From NCBI RefSeq assembly GCF_001570785.1, contig NZ_BCSI01000007.1, positions 28,508-92,507 of the forward strand: DNA of 64,000 bases, given 5' to 3'. Numbering within the stretch: the stretch's first letter is position 1; each line of letters opens with the position of its first letter. This document shows positions 36,627-45,508 of the stretch, piece by piece. The DNA comes from Dermabacter hominis NBRC 106157 (GTDB lineage: Bacteria; Actinomycetota; Actinomycetes; Actinomycetales; Dermabacteraceae). The notes beneath the pieces are model-generated. The model made no database searches and was not told the DNA's origin. It saw only the letters and a list, made by a program, of their open reading frames with translations. The position numbers were made by a program, and so were the translations under genes.

Positions 36627-37253
36627 TTAGGCGGCCTTGTGGCCAGTCGCGGCCGCGAGGAAGTCGGTTGTCGTTTCGACCATTGCTGAGACCGGAAGGT
36701 CGTCGCGGAGGTCCTTGGTGGCTTGCGAAATGAGACCCGCCGAGAGGAACTCGGCATAGCGCGCGGCGCGGGGACCGGTGAGGCGGGTCAGCGCGTCGCG
36801 GAGCGTGCCGATGCCGAGCATGCGCCCTGCAAGGAAGCGCGTGAGTTCGCTCTCGGCGGCGCGCCCGCTCGGGCCGTCGAGAACCGCGAGGTAAAACGCG
36901 CGGTTCTCGCTCAGGTGCGTGAAAAGCGCCGTAAAGCTTTCGGCGGTGAAGCGAGTCCAGTTTTCGGGGTTGTCCGACGCCTGCTGGGGGAGCACCGTGA
37001 AGGCCCCTTCGAGGCGAGCCATGGCCGCGGCGTGCATCAGCGTGGGAATGTCCCCGAAGTGCTGGTAGAAGGTGGGGCGGCTCGCGCCGGCGCGTCGAAC
37101 AAGTTCGGAGACGCTCGGGGGCTGCGGGTTTTCGTCGAGGGCGTCGACCATGACGCGGATGAGCGATTCGCGCGATTTTTGAGCGCGCGGATCGATCGGC
37201 GTCTCCTCGACGTGATGGCTGAGGGCGCGCCGAGCGGCATACAGGACAGACAT
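36627..37253 (-). CDS. TetR-family regulator of the YhgE/Pip gene
   Basis: A 208-residue regulator. The N-terminal HTH is seen in SLIRVMVDALDENPQPPSVS followed by ELVRRAGASRPTFYQHFGDI (about residues 29-68), and a variable ligand-binding domain follows. The downstream YhgE/Pip gene starts 12 bases later on the same strand. Three similar inverted repeats just upstream are the likely operator, so it probably represses its own operon. Ligand unknown. Confidence 0.88.
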   Translation of the reverse strand: MSVLYAARRALSHHVEETPIDPRAQKSRESLIRVMVDALDENPQPPSVSELVRRAGASRPTFYQHFGDIPTLMHAAAMARLEGAFTVLPQQASDNPENWTRFTAESFTALFTHLSENRAFYLAVLDGPSGRAAESELTRFLAGRMLGIGTLRDALTRLTGPRAARYAEFLSAGLISQATKDLRDDLPVSAMVETTTDFLAAATGHKAA

Positions 37254-37275
37254 GGGGCCTCGACTCTGCTCTTTC

Positions 37276-37356
37276 TTACAGGTGTCAGTCTTTTCGACCG
37301 GGTCAAACTTAAACCTCTGATTTACAGATGTAAAGAGCGGTGGCTTACGTTTGTAA
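37276..37356. promoter_or_regulatory. Three operator-like inverted repeats upstream of tetR
   Basis: TTACAGGTGTCA (37276-37287), TTACAGATGTAA (37322-37333) and TTACGTTTGTAA (37345-37356) share the pattern TTACRNNTGTMA. The middle copy extends to the palindrome TTTACAGATGTAAA. They lie 23-103 bases upstream of the tetR start, the place for TetR autoregulation. Inferred, not shown. Confidence 0.6.
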
Positions 37357-37368
37357 GAAATGTGTCGT

Positions 37369-37382
37369 ACCTCGCGTGAGGT
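37369..37382. promoter_or_regulatory. Inverted repeat ACCTC-GCGT-GAGGT
   Basis: Perfect 5-bp arms with a 4-base spacer, different from the TTAC-type repeats, lie 81 bases upstream of the plus-strand tetR gene. It could be that regulator's operator; short arms make this tentative. Confidence 0.3.
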
Positions 37383-37463
37383 AATTCTTGGCTTTTACCG
37401 ATGCAGAACGCTGTTACTTTAAGGTCATCCCCTCAATGCTGAACCTTTCCCCCTAGGACCCCC

Positions 37464-38015
37464 GTGCCCAGATCTAGCAAGAAAGAGTACGCCCTTAAGG
37501 TGGCGTACCACCTCGTCACCGAGTGCGGTGGCGTCGACGGACTCACGTTCGATTCGCTCGCGGAAGCAACCGGGATGTCGAAATCCGGCCTCATCTATCA
37601 TTTCCCTTCGCGCCATGACCTCCTCATCGAGCTTCACCGGTACGCCGCGCGGCTGTGGGAGCGTGAGCTCCTTCGCCAGAGCGGCGGGAGGACCCCCGAA
37701 GACCTCACGCCAGCCGAACGTGAGCGCGCCCTTGTGGTCGCCCTCGAGCGCGAAGAGCCTCTCGCAGAAATTCTTCTCAACATCCAGGCGCTGAGCCACC
37801 GTGACTATGAGCGGGCCTGGGGCGAGATTGATGAACGCTGGCTTCTCGACCCGAGTGAGGACGTCGAGAGCGAGGACGACTTAGATCGCCTTGAGGATCA
37901 CGTTCTGAGCGCTGGGCTGTGGGTGTACAACCACCTCAGCGGACGTCCCATTTCCGAAGCCAACAGGGCAAAGCTCGTTGCGCGACTCGTCGCGCGAGCC
38001 GAAGCACGAGGGTAG
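37464..38015 (+). CDS. TetR-family transcriptional regulator
   Basis: A 183-residue regulator. The HTH is LTFDSLAEATGMSKSGLIYHFPSRHDLLIE (about residues 27-56), with the family signature SGLIYHFPSR. The C-terminal domain is short and acidic. GTG start at 37464 after AGGA. It is divergent from the other tetR and convergent with the DtxR-family gene, so the target cannot be guessed beyond self-control. A promoter within 37390-37440 is likely but I cannot fix its hexamers. Confidence 0.85.
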   Translation: MPRSSKKEYALKVAYHLVTECGGVDGLTFDSLAEATGMSKSGLIYHFPSRHDLLIELHRYAARLWERELLRQSGGRTPEDLTPAERERALVVALEREEPLAEILLNIQALSHRDYERAWGEIDERWLLDPSEDVESEDDLDRLEDHVLSAGLWVYNHLSGRPISEANRAKLVARLVARAEARG

Positions 38016-38020
38016 CGCGC

Positions 38021-38701
38021 CTAAGCGGCTTCAGGAACCGCCCTGATCGCGCCGGCGATCTGGGCGCTGAGTTCCACGCGCCCGTGCTCCACTTCGATGC
38101 TCATGAGTCCCGTCGAATCCATCTCTTCGAGGATCGTGATTCGGGTGCCCGGGGCGAGCGTGCGCTTCGCGCAATAGCGAAGGATGTCCGGGTTCTCATC
38201 GGAGACACGCGAAATAACCACGCTCTCGCCCCGCTCGCAGCGCGTAAGCGGAACGCCGGGGTCGGGCGCGTCGTGAATATCGCACGGGATCGGATCGCCG
38301 TGGGGGTCGACTGCGGGGTGCCCGAGCATATCGTCCATGCGCGCAATCAGTCTGTCGCTCGTCGCGTGTTCGAGCTTGTCTGCCTCCTCGTGAACCTCGT
38401 CCCACGCGAGGCCGAGGTGCTCGACGAGGAAGGTTTCGAGGATCCGGTGTCGACGCACGACCTGACGGGCTATTGTCTCGCCCTCGGGAGTGAGGGCGAT
38501 CGCGCCGTAGGGGTGGTAGTCGATAAGGCCGTCGGTCGCGAGGCGTTTGAGCTGCGCTGACACCGTCGAGAGCGAAACCCCGAGTGCGGAGGCGATCGCA
38601 CTCGTCGCGGGGGTGTGCCCGTCGTCCGGCCACTCGCTCGCCTTCCAGATGACGGCGAGGTAGTCCTCGGTGACCCTGGTTGGTTCGGGCGTGGCGTTCA
38701 T
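38021..38701 (-). CDS. DtxR/MntR-family metal-dependent repressor
   Basis: A 226-residue regulator with a winged HTH (TSAIASALGVSLSTVSAQLKRLATDGLI, residues ~22-50), the metal-binding dimer domain (RRHRILETFLVEHLG and VHEEADKLEHATSD) and a C-terminal SH3/FeoA-like domain. At the place of DtxR Cys102 there is Asp (EEADKLEH), as in manganese-type members. Divergence from mntP 139 bases away supports a manganese sensor. ATG 38701 is chosen over an upstream in-frame Met because VTEDYLAVIW then falls at the family position. Confidence 0.85.
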   Translation of the reverse strand: MNATPEPTRVTEDYLAVIWKASEWPDDGHTPATSAIASALGVSLSTVSAQLKRLATDGLIDYHPYGAIALTPEGETIARQVVRRHRILETFLVEHLGLAWDEVHEEADKLEHATSDRLIARMDDMLGHPAVDPHGDPIPCDIHDAPDPGVPLTRCERGESVVISRVSDENPDILRYCAKRTLAPGTRITILEEMDSTGLMSIEVEHGRVELSAQIAGAIRAVPEAA

Positions 38702-38840
38702 GCGGGGTGAGCCTCTCGTGGGCGGGCGGCGAAGGGCCCTACGGCCCGTGTCAAGAATCGCCCGCGCGCTATTCCCCGTCAAATTGTTTGGACGTCCTCA
38801 CTTTCGTTTTCCTCTAGACACACCGCATGTCGAGGCGAAA

Positions 38841-39419
38841 GTGTTGAAAGACGTGGACATCATCGCACTCCTGCTCGTGGGCGTCGGCCTTGCCGCCGAT
38901 GCCTTCGCCGCCGCGCTCACGCAGGGCGTAAACATGCGCCATTTCTCCTACCGCGTGGCGCTCCTCATCGCCGTCGTGTTCGGGGTGTTTCAGGGCCTCA
39001 TGCCCGTGCTCGGGTGGGCACTCGCCTCCCAGTTCTCCCAGGTGCTCGCCCCCATCGACCACTGGATCGCCTTCGCGCTGCTCGCGCTCATCGGCGCGCA
39101 CATGATCCGTGAGGCTTTCGTGGCCGAGGGGGATGGCGATAGCGGCGAGGAAGCGGCGATCAACCTCAAAACACTTCTTCTTCTGTGCATCGGCACGAGC
39201 ATCGACGCCGCTGCGATCGGCGTGTCCTTCGCGATGCTCGCCGTCAACATCGCCGAGGCGGCTGCGATCATCGCCCTCGTCACCTTCGCCCTGTCGTTCG
39301 TTGCGGTCATCATTGGTCACCGCGTCGGGGCCCGATTCCGAACTCCCGCCGCGGTAGCGGGCGGTCTTGTCCTCATCGCTCTGGGCGCCAAGATCTTGAT
39401 CGAACACCTCACAACGTGA
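38841..39419 (+). CDS. mntP: Manganese efflux pump MntP
   Basis: A 192-residue six-helix protein (DUF204/MntP). Two related halves carry the family motifs LLVGVGLAADAFAAALTQG (about residues 9-27) and LLLCIGTSIDAAAIGVSFAM (about 115-134), each with the conserved acidic residue in a helix. It exports Mn2+. The GTG at 38841 gives the usual length; TTG 38844 or GTG 38853 are alternatives. Divergent DtxR/MntR regulator next door. I looked for a yybP-ykoY riboswitch in the leader and did not see one. Confidence 0.88.
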   Translation: MLKDVDIIALLLVGVGLAADAFAAALTQGVNMRHFSYRVALLIAVVFGVFQGLMPVLGWALASQFSQVLAPIDHWIAFALLALIGAHMIREAFVAEGDGDSGEEAAINLKTLLLLCIGTSIDAAAIGVSFAMLAVNIAEAAAIIALVTFALSFVAVIIGHRVGARFRTPAAVAGGLVLIALGAKILIEHLTT

Positions 39420-39472
39420 GTTGAGGCGAGCGATGATGCGCGCGCCTCGCGGATGGTTTTATCCTGAGGCAC

Positions 39473-40585
39473 GTGCCTTCTCCCCGTGTCTCTCGTCATC
39501 GCCGGACATTTCTGCACGCGATTCCCGCCGAGGCGAGGGTTCATGTCGGCTCGAGCGCCCGGACCTTTGTGACCCTCGGCGAGGCGCGAGGCGAGTTCGT
39601 CCCCGCGGTGCGCATCTCCTTTTCGGTTGCGGTCCCCCTCGTGATTCTCCTTTTCTTGGGACGCCTTGATCTTTCACTCTTTGCGTCATTTGGCACCTTC
39701 AGCTCGCTTTATGGCCGATTCGTTCCCACGCGCGAGCGCGTGCGGCAACAGGCCATTGCGGGAGGCGCCCTGGTAGCGTGCGAGATTTTCGCGACCGCTG
39801 CGCGCCACGCGGAGATGCTGGTTCCGATGCTTCCTGGGGCCTGGATCGTCGTCATCGTTGGCACGATCGTGGCGGCCCTGACGTCGGGACTCGTACCCCG
39901 CTTTTCGCTGAGGCCGCGGGGAGTGCTCTTCTTCGTTTTTGCGGCGACGGCTATCGCGACGAGCCCGCACGTGTTCCCGCTGTGGATACCGATTGTGTTC
40001 GGCGGCGGAAGCGTGCTGATTTCCTTGGCGTTCAGCGTGCTCTTTCATGTGCTCGGCGAGGCCAACACGGGCCGCCCGGTGCCGGTGCCCGAGCGCGTGA
40101 GCGTTGCCGATTACGCACAGGATGCGGGCCGCTTCGCGAGCGCGGCATTGATTGCGGGGTCGATCTCAACGGCGCTCATGATTCCTTCGCCATATTGGGC
40201 GCAAGTGGCGGCCGTCGCTCCTCTTTCAGAAACCCGCCGCGTGGGGCAGGTCAACCGTGCCCTTCACCGCGTTGTGGGGACCGTCCTTGGCGTCGCCATC
40301 GCGGCGTTCCTCATGTCGTTTCCGAGTCAGCCGTGGCAGACAGTCGTGTGGATCGTCGCGATGCAGTTTCTCGCGGAGATGTTTGTGACGCGCAATTATT
40401 CATTTGGGCTCGTATTCGTCACGCCGCTCGCCTTGCTCATGGTGCATCTTGCGAACCCCGCGAGGCATTACGAGATGCTCGTTCCTCGCATCGTCGAAAC
40501 ATCGATTGGTGCGGGCGTCGGCATTGTCGTCGTCATCGTCGGGCTCATCGTCGAGCGCTGGTGGATGTCGCGTAAAAGAGCGTAG
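39473..40585 (+). CDS. FUSC-family membrane protein
   Basis: A 370-residue protein with about ten helices in two sets. The second set has SPYWAQVAAVAPLSETRRVG and QVNRALHRVVGTVLGVAIAA, the FUSC (aromatic acid exporter/fusaric acid resistance) signature. SLFASFGTFSSLYGRFVPTR in the first half is its counterpart. Substrate unknown. GTG start at 39473. No adaptor or regulator gene is adjacent, so it is probably expressed alone. Confidence 0.82.
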   Translation: MPSPRVSRHRRTFLHAIPAEARVHVGSSARTFVTLGEARGEFVPAVRISFSVAVPLVILLFLGRLDLSLFASFGTFSSLYGRFVPTRERVRQQAIAGGALVACEIFATAARHAEMLVPMLPGAWIVVIVGTIVAALTSGLVPRFSLRPRGVLFFVFAATAIATSPHVFPLWIPIVFGGGSVLISLAFSVLFHVLGEANTGRPVPVPERVSVADYAQDAGRFASAALIAGSISTALMIPSPYWAQVAAVAPLSETRRVGQVNRALHRVVGTVLGVAIAAFLMSFPSQPWQTVVWIVAMQFLAEMFVTRNYSFGLVFVTPLALLMVHLANPARHYEMLVPRIVETSIGAGVGIVVVIVGLIVERWWMSRKRA

Positions 40586-40644
40586 TTCCCTTCTCCTTGT
40601 CGCGAATGGTTCTAAGGCAGGCGTCGCCACGCTTCCCGGGCGGG

Positions 40645-41247
40645 CTACTGCGCTGCGCGCTGGAGCCGGTATTCGAGGTGCGCGCGCACGGTGGGCCACT
40701 CGTGGTCGAGGATCGAGTACAGCGCCGTGTCGCGTGTGGTGCCGTTTTTGAGAACTCGGTGGCGCCGCATGACCCCTTCAAAGGTGGCGCCGAGTTTTTC
40801 GATCCCCGCGCGTGAGTGCCTGTTGAAGGTGTGGGTGCGCAGCTCGATGCGCTGAAACTTTTCGACCTCAAAGAGGTGGCGCAAGAGAAGGAACTTCGCT
40901 TCCGGATTCACCGCGGTGCCCTGCACACTCTGCGCGTACCAGGTTGCGCCGATCTCGGCGACCCGGTTCGCCCGGTCAATGTTGATGACGTTCGTCATCC
41001 CGGCAATGTAGCCGGAATCCTCATCGACTTTGCGGATCACGGTATAGGGGAGCATCGAGCCTGCTGCGCACAGGTCGAGGCGCCTCTCGATGTCCTGGCG
41101 CATTTCCGCGGGCTTCGCGATGTTCGCGTACCAGAGCTTCCATAGTTCGCCGTCGTTCACCGCGTCCTTGAGTCCCTCGAGATGGTCGAGTGAGAGCGGT
41201 TCGAGGACGACGAAGTCGCCGGCGAGGCGAAGGGGTGAAGTAGTCAT
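40645..41247 (-). CDS. GNAT-family N-acetyltransferase (RimJ/RimL type)
   Basis: A 200-residue acetyltransferase. The RimJ/RimL-like pattern is seen: LEPLSLDHLEGL, then IDRANRVAEIGATWYAQSVQ, then EAKFLLLRHLFEVEKFQRIE and NRHSRAGIEKLGATFEGVMR. It transfers acetyl from acetyl-CoA to an amine; substrate unknown. ATG 41247 has AGGA at good spacing and is preferred to ATG 41256. It follows the flavin reductase gene closely on the same strand. Confidence 0.85.
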   Translation of the reverse strand: MTTSPLRLAGDFVVLEPLSLDHLEGLKDAVNDGELWKLWYANIAKPAEMRQDIERRLDLCAAGSMLPYTVIRKVDEDSGYIAGMTNVINIDRANRVAEIGATWYAQSVQGTAVNPEAKFLLLRHLFEVEKFQRIELRTHTFNRHSRAGIEKLGATFEGVMRRHRVLKNGTTRDTALYSILDHEWPTVRAHLEYRLQRAAQ

Positions 41248-41257
41248 GCGGAGCATC

Positions 41258-41797
41258 CTACGCCGCGCGTTCTTCGAGCCCTTTGAGGAGCGTTGTCGCG
41301 TTGCGCTTCCATTCCTCGCTCACGGTGAGGCTCCCGTCTATCAGGTCGGCGCCGTAGCTTGTGTAACCGAGCAGTGGCTCCACAAGGTCCATCCGGAGCG
41401 ATGCGGCGACGGGGGTGAGCGCGCGAGCCGCATCAAGCCCGCCGTTGGAGTAGCCCCACGCGATGATGCCGAGGGGCTTGCCTTCCCATTCCGCCGCGAG
41501 GTAGTCGATCGCGTTCTTGAGTGGCGCTGAGAACGAGCCGTTGTACTGGGGCGTTGCCCAGACGATCGCGTCGGCACGCGCGACGGTGGCCGCCCACGCA
41601 CGCGTGTGCGGCCGCTCGTAGTTCCCGGATCGAGGGTGGTCGAGCTCGTCGAGGAAGGGCAGGTTAATGTCCTTGAGATCCGCGAACTCGACGTCGAAGG
41701 TCGTGGTCTCCTTCGCAAGACTTTCGAGTGCGCGTGACACGAGGATCCCCGAGCGCGATGGACGCGTAGTTCCGTGAATTATCAATAACGTGGGCAT
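41258..41797 (-). CDS. NAD(P)H-dependent FMN reductase
   Basis: A 179-residue flavodoxin-like reductase. The N-terminal flavin phosphate loop is IIHGTTRPSRSGILVSRAL. ADAIVWATPQYNGSFSAPLKN is the family signature, and GKPLGIIAWGYSNGG contributes to the flavin site. It reduces FMN, quinones or azo compounds with NAD(P)H. It lies directly upstream of the GNAT gene, probably in one transcript. Confidence 0.87.
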   Translation of the reverse strand: MPTLLIIHGTTRPSRSGILVSRALESLAKETTTFDVEFADLKDINLPFLDELDHPRSGNYERPHTRAWAATVARADAIVWATPQYNGSFSAPLKNAIDYLAAEWEGKPLGIIAWGYSNGGLDAARALTPVAASLRMDLVEPLLGYTSYGADLIDGSLTVSEEWKRNATTLLKGLEERAA

Positions 41798-41863
41798 GTG
41801 TCGAGGCTACGCCTCAATCTCTCGATTCGGCCCGTGCTAAGTCACGCATGACACAGTGAGAAC

Positions 41864-42889
41864 ATGAAAAACTACACCGCAGAGCACGTTTTCGCCCTCG
41901 GGTACCGCGCTGCCGCCGACGCCCTGACGGCAGCTCTCGCCTCGGGCTTCGATCCGGCAGGCGACCCTGAACGCACCTTCACGAGTGTCGGGACCGGCGA
42001 ATTCCTCACGATGCCTTCGAGGGTCGGTGACGATGCCGGCATCAAAATACTGACCCTTGCGCCGCACAACCCGGACAAGTCTCTCCCGTTCATCCAGGGC
42101 AGGTATCTGCTGTGCGACTCGCAGACGCTGACGCCGCACTCGCTCGTCGACGGGATCGCCCTCACCGCGCTTCGCACACCCGCGATTGCGATCGCGGCGG
42201 CGCGCCCGGCATTACGCGCGATCGCCGCGCACGTCACGCGCCGGCCGAACGTCGTCGCCTTCGGCGCGGGAGTTCAGGGGGAGGGGCTCGTGCGGGCGCT
42301 CGCCGATGAGTGCGGCAGCGGGGGCGTGGGCTTCGACGCTCTCGGGTCTGTCACCTACGCCGTTCGCCGCCCGGAAAACGTGAGTGAAAGCGCGCTCGCG
42401 GTGGGCACGGGAGGGAGTGCAGGCGACGTTGGAACGGTGAAGGCAGGTTCCGACGCCTGCCGCGCCGCCGTCGAGGCCGCCGACGTGATCGTGTGCGCGA
42501 GCGCGGCAAAGGAGGCGGTGTTTGACGACGCGTGGGTGCAGCCGCACGCGGCCGTCCTCGCCGTCGGTGCGCATACGCCGCAGACCCGCGAGGTCCCCGC
42601 CGAGACGATGGGACGTGCCCGCGTGATCGTCGAGGACCAGGCGGTCGCCTTGCGCGAGAACGGGGACGTCGTGCGCGCGATCGCCGACGGATCCCTCACC
42701 GAAAACGCACCCGTAAGCATGAAGTTGCTCCTCGGTGAGGAGACCGCCGCGAAGGTTGAGACGAGCGCTCCGAGTGCCCCCACGGTCGTGACGACCGTGG
42801 GTATGAGCTGGCAGGATCTTGTGGTGGCGGCCGCGGTAGCCCGCCACGCGGATGAGAATGCAAGCTTCAGGAAGAGTTGCGAGGATTGA
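41864..42889 (+). CDS. Ornithine cyclodeaminase/mu-crystallin family protein
   Basis: A 341-residue NAD(P)-dependent OCD-family protein. Visible are FLTMPSRVGDDAGIKILTLA (substrate loop), LVDGIALTALRTPAIAIAAA and the Rossmann loop VVAFGAGVQGEGLVRAL. DVIVCASAAKEAVF and VLAVGAHTPQTREVPAE follow. Members include ornithine cyclodeaminase, alanine dehydrogenase and ketimine reductase; the substrate is uncertain. The cardiolipin synthase gene starts 3 bases after its stop. A reverse-strand variant of the dispersed motif lies at 42446-42461. Confidence 0.85.
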   Translation: MKNYTAEHVFALGYRAAADALTAALASGFDPAGDPERTFTSVGTGEFLTMPSRVGDDAGIKILTLAPHNPDKSLPFIQGRYLLCDSQTLTPHSLVDGIALTALRTPAIAIAAARPALRAIAAHVTRRPNVVAFGAGVQGEGLVRALADECGSGGVGFDALGSVTYAVRRPENVSESALAVGTGGSAGDVGTVKAGSDACRAAVEAADVIVCASAAKEAVFDDAWVQPHAAVLAVGAHTPQTREVPAETMGRARVIVEDQAVALRENGDVVRAIADGSLTENAPVSMKLLLGEETAAKVETSAPSAPTVVTTVGMSWQDLVVAAAVARHADENASFRKSCED

Positions 42890-42892
42890 GGC

Positions 42893-44161
42893 ATGAGTGA
42901 AACCACCGCACAGCTGAGCGCTATTGAGCGCAGCAAGCGCATCGCGAGGCGGGCTGCACTCGCGACGACTGCCGGTATCGCCGCAGCTCAAACAGTCGCC
43001 GTGGGCACCCTCCTCGCCATGGACGCCTACACAAAACGCGGGCGCAAGAAGCGCCGTGCGCCCAAGCCCGGGACGTTCGATTCGAGCGTCGAGAAGTCCG
43101 ACATCAGGATCTTTACGAGCGGCGAGGAACTTTACGATTCGATGATCGAGTCGATCGACAATGCCGAGCACACGGTCATGCTCGCGACCTTCATCTGGAA
43201 GGGAGACCGCGTAGGCCAGCGTTTCATGGACGCCGTGAACAACGCGGCTGCGCGCGGGGTTGATGTGTTCCTCATTTGGGACGTTTTCGCGAATCTCGTG
43301 GTTCCTCGCCAGTTCTTCGAGCAACTTGATGAGCGCATCAACGTTCACCGCATGTACCCCATTTCGGGGTCGTTTTGGCGTGCCCCGGTCCGCTCGACCG
43401 GCCTGCTCCACTCCAAGGTCCTCGTCGTCGACGACGAGGTGGGGTACGTGGGCGGCTTCAACATCGGCGATGCCTACGAGAGTGAATGGCGCGACACCCA
43501 CGTGCGCGAGGTGGGGCCCGCCGTGTGGGAGCTGCGCCAGGCGTTCGTCAACGTGTGGAACGAGGATCGTCGCGCCGATGAACGCATTGACTGGATCGCG
43601 CCAAACGCATGGAATACGCGCGTCGAGGTCCACCCCAACCTCCCGCTCCAGGCCGTCTACCCGATTCGCCGCATGTACCTCGCGGCCATCGAGCGCGCCC
43701 AGAAGAACATCTGGCTCTCGACCCCGTACTTCGTTCCCGACGGCAAGCTCCTCGAGCCGCTTCGTGCCGCTGCCGCGCGCGGGGTCGATGTGCGCCTCAT
43801 GCTCCCCGAACAGTCCAACCACGTCGTCGTCGACTGGGTCGCGCGGGGCTTCTACCAGGATCTACTCGACGCTGGCGTGCGCATCTTCCTCTACACGCCC
43901 GCGATGAACCACTCGAAGATCGCGACAATCGACGGGATGTGGGCAACCGTCGGAACCGCGAACCTCGACCGGCTCTCCCTCGCGCTGAACTACGAAACCA
44001 ACCTCGAGGTTGCCGATCCGGCCTTCGCCGAGGCTCTCGAGAAAGTGTTTGAGGCCGACTTCAAGGATTGCTTCGAGGTGGATCCCGAGAAGTGGAAGGT
44101 GCGCGCAGGAATCGAGAAAGTTACCGAGAAGCTGCTCGTTCCGCTGCGCCCCATAATGTAA
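42893..44161 (+). CDS. Cardiolipin synthase-type phospholipase D protein
   Basis: A 422-residue PLD-superfamily protein with two HKD motifs: HSKVLVVDDEVGYVGGFNIG (His near residue 173) and NHSKIATIDGMWATVGTANL (His near 340). A possible short hydrophobic stretch near residues 24-42 could anchor it. It probably joins two phosphatidylglycerols, or PG with another lipid, to make cardiolipin. An exact copy of the dispersed 13-mer is at 43941-43953 in the second HKD region. Confidence 0.88.
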   Translation: MSETTAQLSAIERSKRIARRAALATTAGIAAAQTVAVGTLLAMDAYTKRGRKKRRAPKPGTFDSSVEKSDIRIFTSGEELYDSMIESIDNAEHTVMLATFIWKGDRVGQRFMDAVNNAAARGVDVFLIWDVFANLVVPRQFFEQLDERINVHRMYPISGSFWRAPVRSTGLLHSKVLVVDDEVGYVGGFNIGDAYESEWRDTHVREVGPAVWELRQAFVNVWNEDRRADERIDWIAPNAWNTRVEVHPNLPLQAVYPIRRMYLAAIERAQKNIWLSTPYFVPDGKLLEPLRAAAARGVDVRLMLPEQSNHVVVDWVARGFYQDLLDAGVRIFLYTPAMNHSKIATIDGMWATVGTANLDRLSLALNYETNLEVADPAFAEALEKVFEADFKDCFEVDPEKWKVRAGIEKVTEKLLVPLRPIM

Positions 44162-44281
44162 CCCGGCTCGTTCACCTGTAGGCCACCGTCGCGTCAACCG
44201 CCCGTGGAATTGCCACCTTAGCCTGGCCCGATCACGCGCGGTCGACATGCGTGAACACGCCCCACGAAAAAGGAGTTTCCC

Positions 44282-45508
44282 GTGAAGTACACGCACCGAG
44301 TGCAGGTCTCGGCGCCCTTCGATGTTGCCCTTGAGGCGGTGCGCCACGCCCTCGCCGAGGAAGGCTTCGGGGTGGTGTACGAACTGAACATGCAGGGCAC
44401 CCTCTCCAATAAGATCGGCGCTGAAGCTGGCGCCGAGCTCGGCCCGTACGTGATTCTCGGTGCGTGCATCCCGGCGCTCGCGAGGCGCGCTCTTAACGCC
44501 GATCCGTCGATGGGGGCGCTTTTGCCGTGCAACGTCGTCGTGCGTGCGGGGGAGAGCTACGAGCAGAGCATCGTTGAGTGCATCGACCCGACCGTCATGA
44601 GCGGGCTCAGCAGGGGCGAGGAGGTCCGCGCGATGACGGAGGATGCCGACCACGGCCTCCGTACCGTTCTCGCGAGCATCGACCATTTCGTCCCCGCGCA
44701 GGGTTCTGGAACCGGTGCCCCTGCACTGGTCACGGAAGCGCCCGCCGTGCGCCCGCCGCAAGCATCGCATGCCGAAGGCGTCGAGGTCGCGGGGGTCGAG
44801 GGCTACCGACCCGTGATCGTTGGCCACCGCGGAGCAGCGCTCGTGACGACCGAGAACACGATCGCGGGCTTCCGTCAGGCAAAGACCGACGGCGCTGGCG
44901 TCGTCGAATGCGACGTGCACCTGAGCGCCGACGGCACGCCGATCATCATGCACGACGAGACGATCGACCGCATGGCCGATCCAGCTTCTATTCCCGCAAA
45001 AGGCGCGATCAAGGACCTCACGAACGCCGAGCTTGCACAGGTGTCACTCCAGGGTGGCCACGGCGTTCCACTTCTCACGGAGCTTCTCGCGATGGACGAC
45101 CTCGAGCTTTATGTCGAGGTCAAGGTCGCGTCGGCCGCGACGGCTTCGGCGCAGCTCATCCACGATAAACGCCCGGGGCACGGCGAGCGCGACACGGTCA
45201 TTTCCTTCGTCCCCGAGGCTCTCGCGGCTGTGCACGAGGTTGCCCCGCACGTGGGGCTCGGTCTCCTCGTGGATGCGGTCGAGGAGTCGACGTGGGACAC
45301 GCTCGAGGAGCTCGGCTGCACGTGGTTGAGCTGCAGCGTGGACGGTCTCACCCCCGAGGCCGCGAAGGAAGCGCACGCGCGTGGCTACAAGATCAACGTG
45401 TGGACGGTGAACACGGAGGAGCAGCTCACAAAGGCCGTCGAGCTCCGCCCCGAGTCGATCTCCACGGACGATCCTCGCTGGGCGATCGAACAGCTCGCGG
45501 CCCGCTAA
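44282..45508 (+). CDS. DUF302 - glycerophosphodiester phosphodiesterase fusion
   Basis: A 408-residue cytoplasmic protein in two parts. Residues ~1-128 match DUF302 (ALEAVRHALAEEGFGVVYEL, then LGACIPALARRALNADPSMG, then LLPCNVVVRAG). Residues ~178-408 are a GDPD domain: VIVGHRGAALVTTENTIAGF with catalytic His, VVECDVHLSADGTPIIMHDE with the Glu/Asp metal ligands, and GYKINVWTVNTEEQL near the end. GDPD enzymes cut glycerophosphodiesters from lipid turnover. No signal peptide is seen. GTG at 44282 follows AAAGGAG. I know no standard fusion of these two domains. Confidence 0.85.
   Translation: MKYTHRVQVSAPFDVALEAVRHALAEEGFGVVYELNMQGTLSNKIGAEAGAELGPYVILGACIPALARRALNADPSMGALLPCNVVVRAGESYEQSIVECIDPTVMSGLSRGEEVRAMTEDADHGLRTVLASIDHFVPAQGSGTGAPALVTEAPAVRPPQASHAEGVEVAGVEGYRPVIVGHRGAALVTTENTIAGFRQAKTDGAGVVECDVHLSADGTPIIMHDETIDRMADPASIPAKGAIKDLTNAELAQVSLQGGHGVPLLTELLAMDDLELYVEVKVASAATASAQLIHDKRPGHGERDTVISFVPEALAAVHEVAPHVGLGLLVDAVEESTWDTLEELGCTWLSCSVDGLTPEAAKEAHARGYKINVWTVNTEEQLTKAVELRPESISTDDPRWAIEQLAAR

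Noticed and set aside
38702..38840. yybP-ykoY Mn riboswitch upstream of mntP
   Set aside because: Known from mntP leaders elsewhere, but I could not find its conserved loops in this 139-base gap.
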